Below are positions 15,841 to 23,102 of a stretch of 64,000 nt of DNA, piece by piece. The notes below the pieces were generated by a model. That model was given only the letters and a program-made list of their open reading frames with translations. It made no database searches and had not been told where the DNA came from. Position 1 is the stretch's first letter. Each line of letters starts with the position of its first letter. Origin of the DNA: Clostridium tunisiense TJ. Lineage in GTDB: Bacteria; Bacillota; Clostridia; Clostridiales; Clostridiaceae. The translations under genes and the position numbers were made by a program. The stretch lies in the NCBI RefSeq assembly GCF_000300195.1, contig NZ_AMQH01000018.1, positions 62,001 to 126,000 of the forward strand, in the 5' to 3' direction.

Positions 15841-16590
15841 TTAATTTCTAATCTTCCTCATTTTGATGTATAAATAATATCTGCTAGTCTCTTGATTCCA
15901 TGCAACTTCACATTGAGTAAATACATAACCTTTATAACGTTTTTCAAAAAACTCTCTATCTTCTGGGCATTTTGCAATCTTTTCTACTTTTCTTCTGTTA
16001 AAATCTGTATCATTTACCTCTACTTTTGGCTTTTCAAGATTTCTTGATGGTTGCCAACGTTTTTCTCCACGTGGCTTCTTAGCCACATATCTAGCTAGTG
16101 CTTCATAGCCAAACTCATTTGCTTGAAGTCTATCCGCATTTGCCCATCCCTTTCCCCATAACTTCTCTACTGTATCTCTATCCATACCACTCATTATTAT
16201 GTGGAAGTGCTTCCTAACCCCTTTACTGTTTTCCTCTTCCTCTGAATACTCATACACTATTATGTATTTTATTGGAGGAAGTCCATTTTTCTTCCTATAG
16301 CGTCTTATTCTGAGAATGTAATTATCCCTTACTTTTTTTGCTTCTTCTTCTGTGGCTGGTAAATGTTTATCATCAAAGGTTAAATGAACTGCTAAATCCG
16401 CATCAGTAAAATTAGTATTAATTAATCTAATAAGATTTCTTATAGCATTTTTATCATTCAGATTTTTTTGCTTTAATGAAGATAACTTCTTTTTCTCTTT
16501 TCTGCTCTTTCTTTTCTCTTTAAAGCTTATTGGAAATATATCAACCTCTAACGTATTCCCTGTATAAAATCTTTTCTCTCTATATGGCAC
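15841..16590 (-). CDS. HUH-type replication initiator (rolling-circle Rep-like)
   Basis: A 249-residue protein with the three motifs of HUH endonucleases in order: motif I ADLAVHLTFDD (about 65-74), motif II RKHFHIIMSG with HFH at about 128-130, and motif III ALARYVAKKP with candidate nicking Tyr168. Such proteins nick one strand at an origin and stay covalently bound to start rolling-circle replication. Start is GTG at 16590 behind GGAGGG. It heads a module with ParA, ParB and SSB. AT-rich sequence with direct repeats lies just upstream (16591-16796). Confidence 0.75.
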   Translation of the reverse strand: MPYREKRFYTGNTLEVDIFPISFKEKRKSRKEKKKLSSLKQKNLNDKNAIRNLIRLINTNFTDADLAVHLTFDDKHLPATEEEAKKVRDNYILRIRRYRKKNGLPPIKYIIVYEYSEEEENSKGVRKHFHIIMSGMDRDTVEKLWGKGWANADRLQANEFGYEALARYVAKKPRGEKRWQPSRNLEKPKVEVNDTDFNRRKVEKIAKCPEDREFFEKRYKGYVFTQCEVAWNQETSRYYLYIKMRKIRN

Positions 16591-16665
16591 TTTTAATCCC
16601 TCCAGTAAGTAATCTTCTAGTGATATTAAATCTCTCTTATCTTTCTTCTATCTCTATTTACATAC

Positions 16666-16709
16666 CTAAGTAATATTTATAGTTTATTTACTATTATCTA
16701 AGTAATATT
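16666..16709. repeat. Direct repeats in the AT-rich region upstream of rep
   Basis: CTAAGTAATATT occurs at 16666-16677 and 16698-16709, 32 bases apart, inside a very AT-rich 206-base gap (16591-16796) with no gene. Iteron-like repeats beside a Rep gene suggest an origin or Rep/regulator binding sites; this is inference. Confidence 0.4.
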
Positions 16710-16796
16710 ATTTATTAATAATAGATATTATTTTATAGAATGTTTGATAAGATAATACCTATTACAAGCTCTTAAAAGCTTCTAAAAATGTTATTT

Positions 16797-17105
16797 TTAT
16801 TGCCTTAGTGCCACCTTTATGTTAAAATATGTATAAAGGCATACACTAAGGCCTTGGGTTGTTAAGCACATTACCTTTACATTCGACCGTACAGTAATGT
16901 GTTTTTTCATGTTCTTTTTTTCTTCATTTCTTTTAAACCTATAAGTACAACATATCCTGCTTGTACTATCCTCCAAATACTTACATCCATCAAAACAATG
17001 CTTCATGCATACAAGCTTCTCATATTTGGGGCATAACACTTTGGAATTAACTTCATTAGCTTTCTTGCCGCATACTACACAAGCTTGTCCACTAACAATA
17101 CTCAC
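16797..17105 (-). CDS. Cysteine-rich zinc-binding phage protein
   Basis: Up to 102 residues starting GTG at 17105 behind GAGGGAG. Cys pairs at CVVCGKK, VLCPKYEKLVCMKHCFDGC and ICC suggest zinc binding. The C-terminal third (after KKNMKKHITV) runs through two inverted repeats (16802-16852, 16867-16901) and looks less protein-like, so the coding end is less certain than the start. It overlaps the spo0E-like gene by 14 bases, implying coupling. Function unknown. Confidence 0.55.
   Translation of the reverse strand: MSIVSGQACVVCGKKANEVNSKVLCPKYEKLVCMKHCFDGCKYLEDSTSRICCTYRFKRNEEKKNMKKHITVRSNVKVMCLTTQGLSVCLYTYFNIKVALRQ
16802..16852. repeat. Long inverted repeat upstream of rep
   Basis: GCCTTAGTG with CACTAAGGC, and CCTTTAT with ATAAAGG nested inside, form a long hairpin. 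Near a HUH Rep gene such structures can be double- or single-strand origins; an RNA regulator is the alternative. Confidence 0.45.
16867..16901 (+). terminator. Hairpin followed by a T-run on plus
   Basis: CACATTAC pairs with GTAATGTG over a 19-base loop; plus-strand sequence continues TTTTTTC. Loop is long, so it may be a terminator for plus-strand transcripts or part of the origin structure. Confidence 0.35.
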
Positions 17106-17229
17106 TATTTATCTCCCTCATAGCCTTAATAATGTGCTTGTCTAGCTCCTGGCTTAGAGCTACTGTTCTAGGATCTAATGCTCCATATTGCTCTATATAT
17201 AAATAAAGTTTTTGTCTTAATGATTCCAT
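17092..17229 (-). CDS. Phage-encoded Spo0E-like aspartyl-phosphate phosphatase
   Basis: A 45-residue protein, MESLRQKLYLYIEQYG then ALDPRTVALSQELDKHI. The SQELD signature followed by a hydrophobic residue is the hallmark of Spo0E-family phosphatases, which dephosphorylate Spo0A~P and hold back sporulation; family members are about this short. ATG at 17229 has AGGAGG 7 bases upstream, and the stop overlaps the start of the zinc protein gene. It lies in the early operon of the prophage, so it would be made on induction or infection. Too short for usual gene calling. Direct Spo0A targeting is inferred from family. Confidence 0.8.
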   Translation of the reverse strand: MESLRQKLYLYIEQYGALDPRTVALSQELDKHIIKAMREINSEYC

Positions 17230-17251
17230 GGAACTACCTCCTATTTATTTT

Positions 17252-17299
17252 TTACTAAGCCTCTAAGCTAATTACCTTTCACCCCTAGAAGCTTAGTAA
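17252..17299 (-). promoter_or_regulatory. Inverted repeat in the leader of the spo0E-like gene
   Basis: TTACTAAGC (17252-17260) pairs with GCTTAGTAA (17291-17299). It sits just ahead of the Spo0E-like gene and lacks a T-run on minus, so it is more likely a leader structure than a terminator. Confidence 0.3.
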
Positions 17300-17301
17300 G
17301 T

Positions 17302-17445
17302 TTAACTTTTTTTAATATCTTCATTTTTATCTATAAAATCTAATCTGATTTTTCCTGCTTTAATTAATTCACTAGCAACTTTACCTAAAATCCTTTTTGC
17401 TTCCTCTGGGTCTTGTTTTCCTTTTACTACACACTCTAATAACAT
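17302..17445 (-). CDS. Very small phage early protein
   Basis: A 47-residue ORF (MLLECVVKGKQDPEEAKRIL...) with GAGGAGG 6 bases before ATG at 17445. Charged, amphipathic; no family recognised. Strong ribosome binding site and operon position support expression. Confidence 0.55.
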   Translation of the reverse strand: MLLECVVKGKQDPEEAKRILGKVASELIKAGKIRLDFIDKNEDIKKS

Positions 17446-17528
17446 TTCTATACCTCCTCTGGTTTTTCTTCTTTCTTGTCCCCCAACGGCAACTATGTTA
17501 AAATTTTTTTTGAAAGGGGGTGAAATAA

Positions 17529-17708
17529 TTGGATAAAAGCACTATTGCAAAAATAATTCAAGAAACTACTGATGAAGTTTTATCGAAAAACTCACCAATG
17601 CTTGAAGGTCAACTCGATAAAACTATCGAATTGGCTGTTCAACTAAGCTGTTTAACAAATCTAAAGATTCTTCAAAAATTAGGTATTATTGACACCTTTA
17701 CAGAATAA
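17529..17708 (+). CDS. Small plus-strand phage protein within the early region
   Basis: A 59-residue ORF starting TTG at 17529, with AAAGGGGGTGA 4 bases upstream. The product (DKSTIAKIIQETTDEVLSK...LVLAV-like helical stretch, ending KLGIIDTFTE) is amphipathic and coding-like. It is opposite to all surrounding early genes and overlaps the convergent neighbour by 11 bases. It might be expressed in the lysogen. No family recognised. Confidence 0.55.
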   Translation: MDKSTIAKIIQETTDEVLSKNSPMLEGQLDKTIELAVQLSCLTNLKILQKLGIIDTFTE

Positions 17709-17970
17709 TCATTTCCTTTGCCTGTTTTCTTTGTAAATCATTAATGCCATTGATTATTTGATTAATTAGATATTCCTTATCAAATTTTACTAAGATGACT
17801 ATTTCTATATCTCCACCATAACTAGGCTTTAACCCATTTTTAATCCTAAGTTGATTTATATTAATGGTGCACTGCTCTTGAACTGGTACTTCAGGAACAG
17901 TTTCTTCATTTTCTACTGGAAAGACTTCAACCTCAATTAAATGACCATCTATTTTTTTTACGTTATCCAT
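17698..17970 (-). CDS. Small phage early protein next to the Cro-like gene
   Basis: A 90-residue acidic protein (MDNVKKIDGHLIEVEVFPVENE...) with a central TININQLRIKNGLKPSYGGDIEIVI segment. I chose ATG at 17970 because AAGGTG lies 6 bases upstream; GTG at 17979 overlaps that site. First gene after the Cro-like repressor. No family recognised. Confidence 0.6.
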   Translation of the reverse strand: MDNVKKIDGHLIEVEVFPVENEETVPEVPVQEQCTININQLRIKNGLKPSYGGDIEIVILVKFDKEYLINQIINGINDLQRKQAKEMIIL

Positions 17971-18014
17971 CCTTCTCACCTTACTTCCCTTCTGCTTCTT
18001 CTATCTACTCTCTA

Positions 18015-18242
18015 CTAATTTAATCTTTTTTCACTCTCTTTGTTTTCCTGTTCTTGAAACAAGTATTCAAAGCTTAGATTAGGGAAAAATTGATTCTTAA
18101 TTTTTATTGCCTCATTCAGTTTAAATGGATGCTTTCCTCGAATCTTATCAGATAAGGTAGCACGTCTAACTCCAAGTACATCTGAAATTTGAGTTTTAGA
18201 TATTCCGTGTCTAACCATTTCTGCTGCTAAGTTTTTATACAT
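18015..18242 (-). CDS. Cro-like XRE-family repressor
   Basis: A 75-residue helix-turn-helix protein: MVRHGISKTQISDVLGVRRATLSDKIRG is the HTH core (about 9-37). It is the first gene of the leftward early operon and diverges from the CI-like gene, matching Cro. Its promoter (18283-18311) carries repeated TCAATTGCGT operators, so it and CI probably compete there. Confidence 0.85.
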   Translation of the reverse strand: MYKNLAAEMVRHGISKTQISDVLGVRRATLSDKIRGKHPFKLNEAIKIKNQFFPNLSFEYLFQEQENKESEKRLN

Positions 18243-18259
18243 TTAATCACCACCTAACA

Positions 18260-18306
18260 CTCAATTGCGTTTTATTAACTCAATAATACGTTCAATTGCG
18301 TGTTAT
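18260..18306. promoter_or_regulatory. Operator repeats of the lysogeny switch
   Basis: TCAATTGCGT occurs at 18261-18270 and 18292-18301, with a related TCAATAATACGT at 18280-18291. One copy lies between the -35 and -10 of the leftward promoter and another just downstream, ideal for repression by the adjacent HTH proteins. Confidence 0.65.
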
Positions 18307-18311
18307 GTCAA
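18283..18311 (-). promoter_or_regulatory. Leftward early promoter (cro side)
   Basis: On minus, TTGACA (18306-18311), a 17-base spacer, then TATTAT (18283-18288): near-consensus sigma-A promoter. It drives the Cro-like gene and presumably the whole lytic early operon. Confidence 0.8.
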
Positions 18312-18326
18312 TAGTTTTTTTGCACT

Positions 18327-18354
18327 TTGTCACGAAATTTCACACTTTTATATT
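18327..18354 (+). promoter_or_regulatory. Rightward promoter of the repressor operon
   Basis: On plus, TTGTCA (18327-18332), a 16-base spacer, then TATATT (18349-18354), about 70 bases ahead of the CI-like gene. Weaker match than the opposing promoter, as expected for repressor maintenance. Confidence 0.5.
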
Positions 18355-18393
18355 TACTTATAGATGTTTCTATAGTATTCTATACTTAAAAGA

Positions 18394-18405
18394 ACGATAT
18401 ATCGT
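18394..18405. promoter_or_regulatory. Perfect 12-base palindrome before the CI-like gene
   Basis: ACGATATATCGT lies 17 bases ahead of the CI-like start, in a position for autoregulation or for another regulator. Confidence 0.4.
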
Positions 18406-18422
18406 ATGTGAAGGGGTATAAA

Positions 18423-18791
18423 ATGGACAGAACAGAGTTAATAAAGATTTTAATCGAAAATACTGGGCTTAACCTAAAAGCATTTGCTCAAAAATCAGAT
18501 TTACCATATTCCACATTAAGATCTATGCTTGAAAGAGGAATAGGAAATGCATCAGTTAATAATGTTTTGAAAATATGTAAGACATTAGGAATAACTATTG
18601 AAGAACTTGAAGAAATGGCTGAAAAAAATATCACAGTTCCTCTTAAACCAAATCTAGAACAGCCAAATAAAAATTTAAACCCTGTAATAGATACACTAGC
18701 AGCTCACTTTGAGGGTAAAAATATAACTCCTAAAAAAATGAAATTAATAGAGCAATACATAGATGCTTTATTTCAAGATGACGAAGAATAG
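18423..18791 (+). CDS. CI-like XRE-family phage repressor
   Basis: A 122-residue protein with an N-terminal HTH (TGLNLKAFAQKSDLPYSTLRSMLERGIGNASVNNVLKICKTLGI is the segment; quoted here only as its position, about residues 13-57) and a short C-terminal tail without a LexA-type protease domain. Lysogenic maintenance repressor by position: divergent from Cro and followed by an ImmA-like protease, the pairing seen in ICEBs1 and many Firmicute phages. ATG at 18423 has GAAGGGG upstream; the in-frame GTG at 18408 falls in that site. Confidence 0.85.
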   Translation: MDRTELIKILIENTGLNLKAFAQKSDLPYSTLRSMLERGIGNASVNNVLKICKTLGITIEELEEMAEKNITVPLKPNLEQPNKNLNPVIDTLAAHFEGKNITPKKMKLIEQYIDALFQDDEE

Positions 18792-18814
18792 TATTACATA
18801 TTGAGGTGATTGGG

Positions 18815-19285
18815 TTGACTTATGAGAATTTAATGATTGCTTATGATGGTATAGTTAAAGTCAGAGAAGATGATTTTTCAAAACATGACTTTCTTAGAGG
18901 CTTTAAAGGTTTATATAAAAACGGAAATATTGCTATAGACTGTAATCTTACATTGGATTCAGAAAGAGTATGCGTTTTAGCTGAGGAATTGGGTCACCAT
19001 TATACTAGCAATGGGAATATCTTAGACATTGAGGATATAAGAAATATTAAACAAGAAAAGCGTGCCAGAAATTGGGGATATGAAAAGTTAGTTGGTATTG
19101 TAAATATTATAAATGCTTACAATGCCAACTGTACTGATAAGTACGAATTAATAGAGTATTTAAATGTCACTGAAGAGTTTTTAGAAAACTCAATTAATCA
19201 TTATAAAGAAAAGTACGGACTATATTATGTTATTGATAATTATATAGTTTATTTTGCCCCCCTAGGAGTAGTTAAACTATTTTAG
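18815..19285 (+). CDS. ImmA/IrrE-type metallopeptidase (anti-repressor)
   Basis: A 156-residue protein with VLAEELGHHYTSNG (about 55-67), a variant of the zinc HExxH motif common in phage ImmA proteins. ImmA cleaves the cognate repressor on DNA damage and triggers induction; the target would be the CI-like protein encoded directly upstream. Start is TTG at 18815 with GAGGTGATT before it; the GTG at 18806 lies inside that site. The first His of the canonical motif is Glu here, as in several phage members. Confidence 0.78.
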   Translation: MTYENLMIAYDGIVKVREDDFSKHDFLRGFKGLYKNGNIAIDCNLTLDSERVCVLAEELGHHYTSNGNILDIEDIRNIKQEKRARNWGYEKLVGIVNIINAYNANCTDKYELIEYLNVTEEFLENSINHYKEKYGLYYVIDNYIVYFAPLGVVKLF

Positions 19286-19304
19286 ATGAAAAGGAGATTT
19301 ACTT

Positions 19305-19511
19305 ATGGAAACTAAAACTACTGATATAAACATTGATAATTCATTATTACTAATTTCTACTGCATTTAACCTTTACGAAGAAGATAATAAACTTATAAAT
19401 TTTGATTGCCCAATATGTGGACATGAAGTACAAGCATCACTAATCATGTATGGTGATTCTCTGCATGGTGTAATTGAATGTAAAAATTGTGATACTTTTA
19501 TAAGAATATAG
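19305..19511 (+). CDS. Small zinc-ribbon protein of the lysogeny operon
   Basis: A 68-residue protein with FDCPICGHEV (about 34-43) and ECKNCDTF (about 58-65), two Cys pairs forming a zinc ribbon. AAGGAG precedes the ATG. It lies between the ImmA-like gene and the integrase; role unknown. Confidence 0.65.
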   Translation: METKTTDINIDNSLLLISTAFNLYEEDNKLINFDCPICGHEVQASLIMYGDSLHGVIECKNCDTFIRI

Positions 19512-19566
19512 TCTTTTTTATTTTTTAGCTTTTCAACCGAACATTTATTCGTGAAGGAGTTTTAAT

Positions 19567-21078
19567 ATGAAAAAAGTTGCTGTATATGCTCGAAGATCTG
19601 AAGAAAAAGAAACTGGTGAGAGTATACAAAACCAGTTAAATATTTGTAAGCGATATGCTGAAAATTATTATAAAGATGCTTCTATAGATGAATATTTTGA
19701 TGATGACTATTCAGGAAGAAATATGAATCGTCCTGAGTTTTCTAAACTGATGAAGTTAGTTAAAAAAGGTTATTATCAATCAATTATTTTCTGGAAACTG
19801 GATAGGGTTGCTAGAAATGCCCTGGACTTCCTAGCTCTCCATAAAGAGTTAGAAAAAATAGGTGTTAATCTTGTATCTGTTACTGAAGGTTTTGACCCTA
19901 GTACCCCTGCTGGAAAGTTAATGATGACAATGCTTGCTGCAGTAGCGGAAATGGAAAGAAAGAACATATCTCAAAGAGTAGCCACCAATATGAATGAAAT
20001 GGCTAAACAAGGGCGTTGGACTGGTGGTACAGTCCCCTTTGGATTTAAAGTTAATTCCATTGAAGGTAAGAAGTATCTTATAGAGGATGAAAATAACATC
20101 AAAATAGCCTCTAAACTATTTAAAAAGTATTTAGAGGAAGAAAGTCTTTATACTGTTTCAAAGTGGCTTAAAGCTAACTATGCAATCAATAAACAACCTA
20201 CTAGCATTAAAAGAATCCTTCAAAATCTAGTTTATGTTCAAGCTGATAATGATATATATCGATATTTACAGAACAAAGGTATTGTTCTTCATGGGGAACT
20301 TAATAATAATGGACTTTTATCTTATGGAAAAACTAATAATACTAAAGAGGAAGGTATGGAGTTCCGTGAGGAATCTGAATGGATTGTATCAGTAGCAAAA
20401 CATAAAGGAGTTATTACCGGTGCTGAGTATATTCATATCCAAAAGACTTTGGAAAAGAAAACTAATAGCGGCCGTAGAGGAACTGGAGAAGTAACATATC
20501 TTAATGGTTTATGTAGGTGTGCTTATTGTAAAGGCTATATGAGAACTAAGCAAAAGAAAAATCCTAATGGAAGTATATATAGGTACTTCGCATGTGGAAA
20601 TAGAGATAGCGGTCGAAATGACTGTAAAAATATAATGGTTAAGATTAGTGATGTAGAGGAAACTGTTTTAGATAAGCTATATCATTACAAAGTTGGCTCT
20701 GTACAGGTTGAAAATGACCTAGCTGATACTTCTATCCTTAAAGCTGATTTAGATAAGAAAAAAAGGCAAATAAAGAATTTAGTAATGAAAATATCCTTGG
20801 ATGAAGAGCTAGAAGATATTTTCCTTGAGCAAATTAAAGAACTTAAAAATGAAGTTACTGAAATTGAAAAAAGTATGGATGATATAGAAAGACAAAATTT
20901 AATGAATGATGTTGATAGTTACAATCGAGAAGCCTTTTTGGATAACTTGAAAAATTTTAAAGATTTATTTGAAAGAAGTGTTGATGTTGAGACTAAAAGG
21001 AAGTTAGTTAAGAGCTTAGTTAAAAGAGTTAATATTGATGGATTAAATAAAATAATAGAGCTAGATCCTTACTTCTAG
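19567..21078 (+). CDS. Large serine integrase
   Basis: A 503-residue site-specific recombinase. The N-terminal resolvase domain reads VAVYARRSEEKE with nucleophile Ser11, DDDYSGRNMNRPEF, WKLDRVARNALD and MLAAVAEMERKNISQR. Next comes the recombinase domain with GRWTGGTVPFGF, then a zinc ribbon (LCRCAYCKGYM, FACGNRDSGRNDCKN) and a C-terminal coiled coil (about 390-440). It integrates and, with a directionality factor, excises the prophage at short att sites. Being the last prophage gene, its end marks the right boundary near 21,080-21,100. GAAGGAG precedes ATG. Confidence 0.94.
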   Translation: MKKVAVYARRSEEKETGESIQNQLNICKRYAENYYKDASIDEYFDDDYSGRNMNRPEFSKLMKLVKKGYYQSIIFWKLDRVARNALDFLALHKELEKIGVNLVSVTEGFDPSTPAGKLMMTMLAAVAEMERKNISQRVATNMNEMAKQGRWTGGTVPFGFKVNSIEGKKYLIEDENNIKIASKLFKKYLEEESLYTVSKWLKANYAINKQPTSIKRILQNLVYVQADNDIYRYLQNKGIVLHGELNNNGLLSYGKTNNTKEEGMEFREESEWIVSVAKHKGVITGAEYIHIQKTLEKKTNSGRRGTGEVTYLNGLCRCAYCKGYMRTKQKKNPNGSIYRYFACGNRDSGRNDCKNIMVKISDVEETVLDKLYHYKVGSVQVENDLADTSILKADLDKKKRQIKNLVMKISLDEELEDIFLEQIKELKNEVTEIEKSMDDIERQNLMNDVDSYNREAFLDNLKNFKDLFERSVDVETKRKLVKSLVKRVNIDGLNKIIELDPYF

Positions 21079-21085
21079 CTCTATT
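21054..21085. terminator. Bidirectional terminator at the prophage/chromosome boundary
   Basis: A perfect 12-base stem (AATAGAGCTAGA / TCTAGCTCTATT) with an 8-base loop includes the integrase stop codon; T-rich sequence follows on both strands. It can end both the rightward integrase transcript and the leftward ABC permease transcript. Confidence 0.75.
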
Positions 21086-21100
21086 TTTATACACTTTTTA

Positions 21101-22033
21101 TTATCTACTATTCTTTTCGTAAGGTGACCCATTTGCTGCTGGACCATTTGTCTTTCCTACAAATCCCGCAAGAGCAAGCATAGTTAAAATATAAGGAATC
21201 ATTGAGTAGAACTCAGTTGGTACTGACCATGAAAAACCTTGAGCTATTATTTGGAAAGATTCCCCTAGAGCAAATAGTAAACATGCTCCAAGTGCCCCAA
21301 AAGGCTTCCAGTTACCAAATATCATTGCTGCCAAAGCAATAAATCCACGACCAGCAACCATACCCTCTCTATATAATGGTGTGATTCCTAAAGATAAAGC
21401 AGCGCCACCAAGTCCAGCTAAAACTCCTGATAAAATTACACATAAATATCTAACCTTATATACATTTATACCAAGAGTATCTGCCGCCTTAGGGTGTTCT
21501 CCTACGGCTCTAATTCTTAGCCCAATTGGGGTTTTGTATAGAACATAATGGGAAACAAATACAAGCAGTATAGCTAGTATTACGAACCAGTTTAATCCAC
21601 CTAAGAACTCACCAATAACTGGTATATTTAAAATTCCTTCTGGTAAATTATATGGTAGTTCCTTAACTATATCTGTTTGACCACCTTTACCATTAAATAA
21701 TATAAATATTAAGAAACTGGCTAAAGCCGTTGCAAATAAGTTTATTGCTGTACCAGAAATAACTTGATCTGATTTAAGATTTATACTTAACGCTGCATGC
21801 ACAAGAGCTAGTAAGCCTCCTGCAACCATAGCAAATACTATACCAATCACTGGGTTTCCAGTAATAAAACTTCCATAGACTGCAAAGAATGCACCTATTG
21901 TCATCATTCCCTCAAGTCCTATGTTAACAACACCAGACCTTTCAGAAAACACACCTCCAAGTGCTGCAAAAATCAGAGGCGTAGCTATTCTTAAGGTAGC
22001 AGTTAATAATGAAATTAAATTAAAATCACTCAT
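21101..22033 (-). CDS. Nucleoside-type ABC transporter permease (second subunit)
   Basis: A 310-residue polytopic membrane protein with about eight hydrophobic segments. The N-terminal LRIATPLIFAALGGVFSERSG and VVNIGLEGMMTIGAF block is characteristic of the YufQ/NupQ-like permeases of the BPD_transp_2 family. The EAA-like region reads GLRIRAVGEHPKAADTLGINVYKVR. It overlaps the first permease gene by 8 bases and completes a BmpA-type importer for nucleosides or purines. Last gene before the prophage, so phage insertion did not interrupt it. Confidence 0.88.
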   Translation of the reverse strand: MSDFNLISLLTATLRIATPLIFAALGGVFSERSGVVNIGLEGMMTIGAFFAVYGSFITGNPVIGIVFAMVAGGLLALVHAALSINLKSDQVISGTAINLFATALASFLIFILFNGKGGQTDIVKELPYNLPEGILNIPVIGEFLGGLNWFVILAILLVFVSHYVLYKTPIGLRIRAVGEHPKAADTLGINVYKVRYLCVILSGVLAGLGGAALSLGITPLYREGMVAGRGFIALAAMIFGNWKPFGALGACLLFALGESFQIIAQGFSWSVPTEFYSMIPYILTMLALAGFVGKTNGPAANGSPYEKNSR

Positions 22034-23102
22034 TCATTATCGCCCCTTTCTTTTTCTTATCGCTGAAATATTTTACAATATAATCTGTAGCTACGAAAAT
22101 TATTATTATTGATTGAATTAAAAATACTATTTGTTTAGGAATTCCGCTTATTTGTAGTGCTCTTGAACTACTATTAAGAGCTCCAAAGAGCACTGCTGAT
22201 GCAATACAAGCTACTGGATTGTTTTTAGCAAGCAATGCAACAGCTATTCCATCGAACCCATAAGAAGGTAATACCATAAAGTCTTGAGCTAAATGAGTAA
22301 CTCCAGCTACGTGAGTTGCTCCTCCTAGCCCTGCTATAGCTCCTGATAAAACTAAAGCTAACACTGCATTTTTAGAAACATTCACACCGCCATACTCTGC
22401 TCCAAGAGGATTGATACCAACAGCTCTGATTTCGTAACCAGTAGTTGTTCTCCAAAGGAACCAAGCCATAAATAAAGCAACCACTATAGCAAGAAATATA
22501 CTAGTGTTGGCTTGGGACGTAGTCATAAACCTTGCAAATTCTGCACTTTTTTCAATAGTGGCAGTACTTGCTTTTCCTGGAACCCCAAAACGTGTTCTTA
22601 AAATAATATAGTTAGCAAAAGCAAGAGAGATATAGTTCATCATTATTGTATTAATTACTTCACTGGTTCCAAACTTTGCCTTAAGGAAACCTGGAACTGC
22701 TCCCCAAAGACCCCCAGCTATAATTCCACTGATAACCATTAGTGGTATATGAACTATTGGAGTTAATCCTGGTATTGTACCTACTAAAGCTGCTGCAAGC
22801 ATACCTAAAACAAATTGTCCACCTACACCTATATTAAATAAACCGCATCTAAACGCAACTGCATTGGCAACCCCTGTAAATATTAGAGGTGTGATTTCAG
22901 CAAGGGTAGTCATAGAGTTTCTAGTTGTACCAAAACTTCCCTTCCATATAGTACCTATCAAATCACTTAATGCTGAAAAATACTGAGTTATTGGATAGCC
23001 TTTCGCCCACATTACAAAAAATACGGACACGAAAAAAGATACCACAATAGCTAATAAGGGAAAGAGTAAAGAACTTAAAATCTGCTTTCCTTTATTGTTC
23101 AT
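22026..23102 (-). CDS. Nucleoside-type ABC transporter permease (first subunit)
   Basis: A 358-residue permease of the YufP/NupP type with about nine hydrophobic segments. Hallmarks: LAEITPLIFTGVANAVAFRCG and LFNIGVGGQFVLGML, then the loop TGYEIRAVGINPLGAEYGGVNV that contacts the ATPase. It overlaps the ATPase gene by 11 bases. Forms the channel with the next permease. Confidence 0.88.
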   Translation of the reverse strand: MNNKGKQILSSLLFPLLAIVVSFFVSVFFVMWAKGYPITQYFSALSDLIGTIWKGSFGTTRNSMTTLAEITPLIFTGVANAVAFRCGLFNIGVGGQFVLGMLAAALVGTIPGLTPIVHIPLMVISGIIAGGLWGAVPGFLKAKFGTSEVINTIMMNYISLAFANYIILRTRFGVPGKASTATIEKSAEFARFMTTSQANTSIFLAIVVALFMAWFLWRTTTGYEIRAVGINPLGAEYGGVNVSKNAVLALVLSGAIAGLGGATHVAGVTHLAQDFMVLPSYGFDGIAVALLAKNNPVACIASAVLFGALNSSSRALQISGIPKQIVFLIQSIIIIFVATDYIVKYFSDKKKKGAIMNE

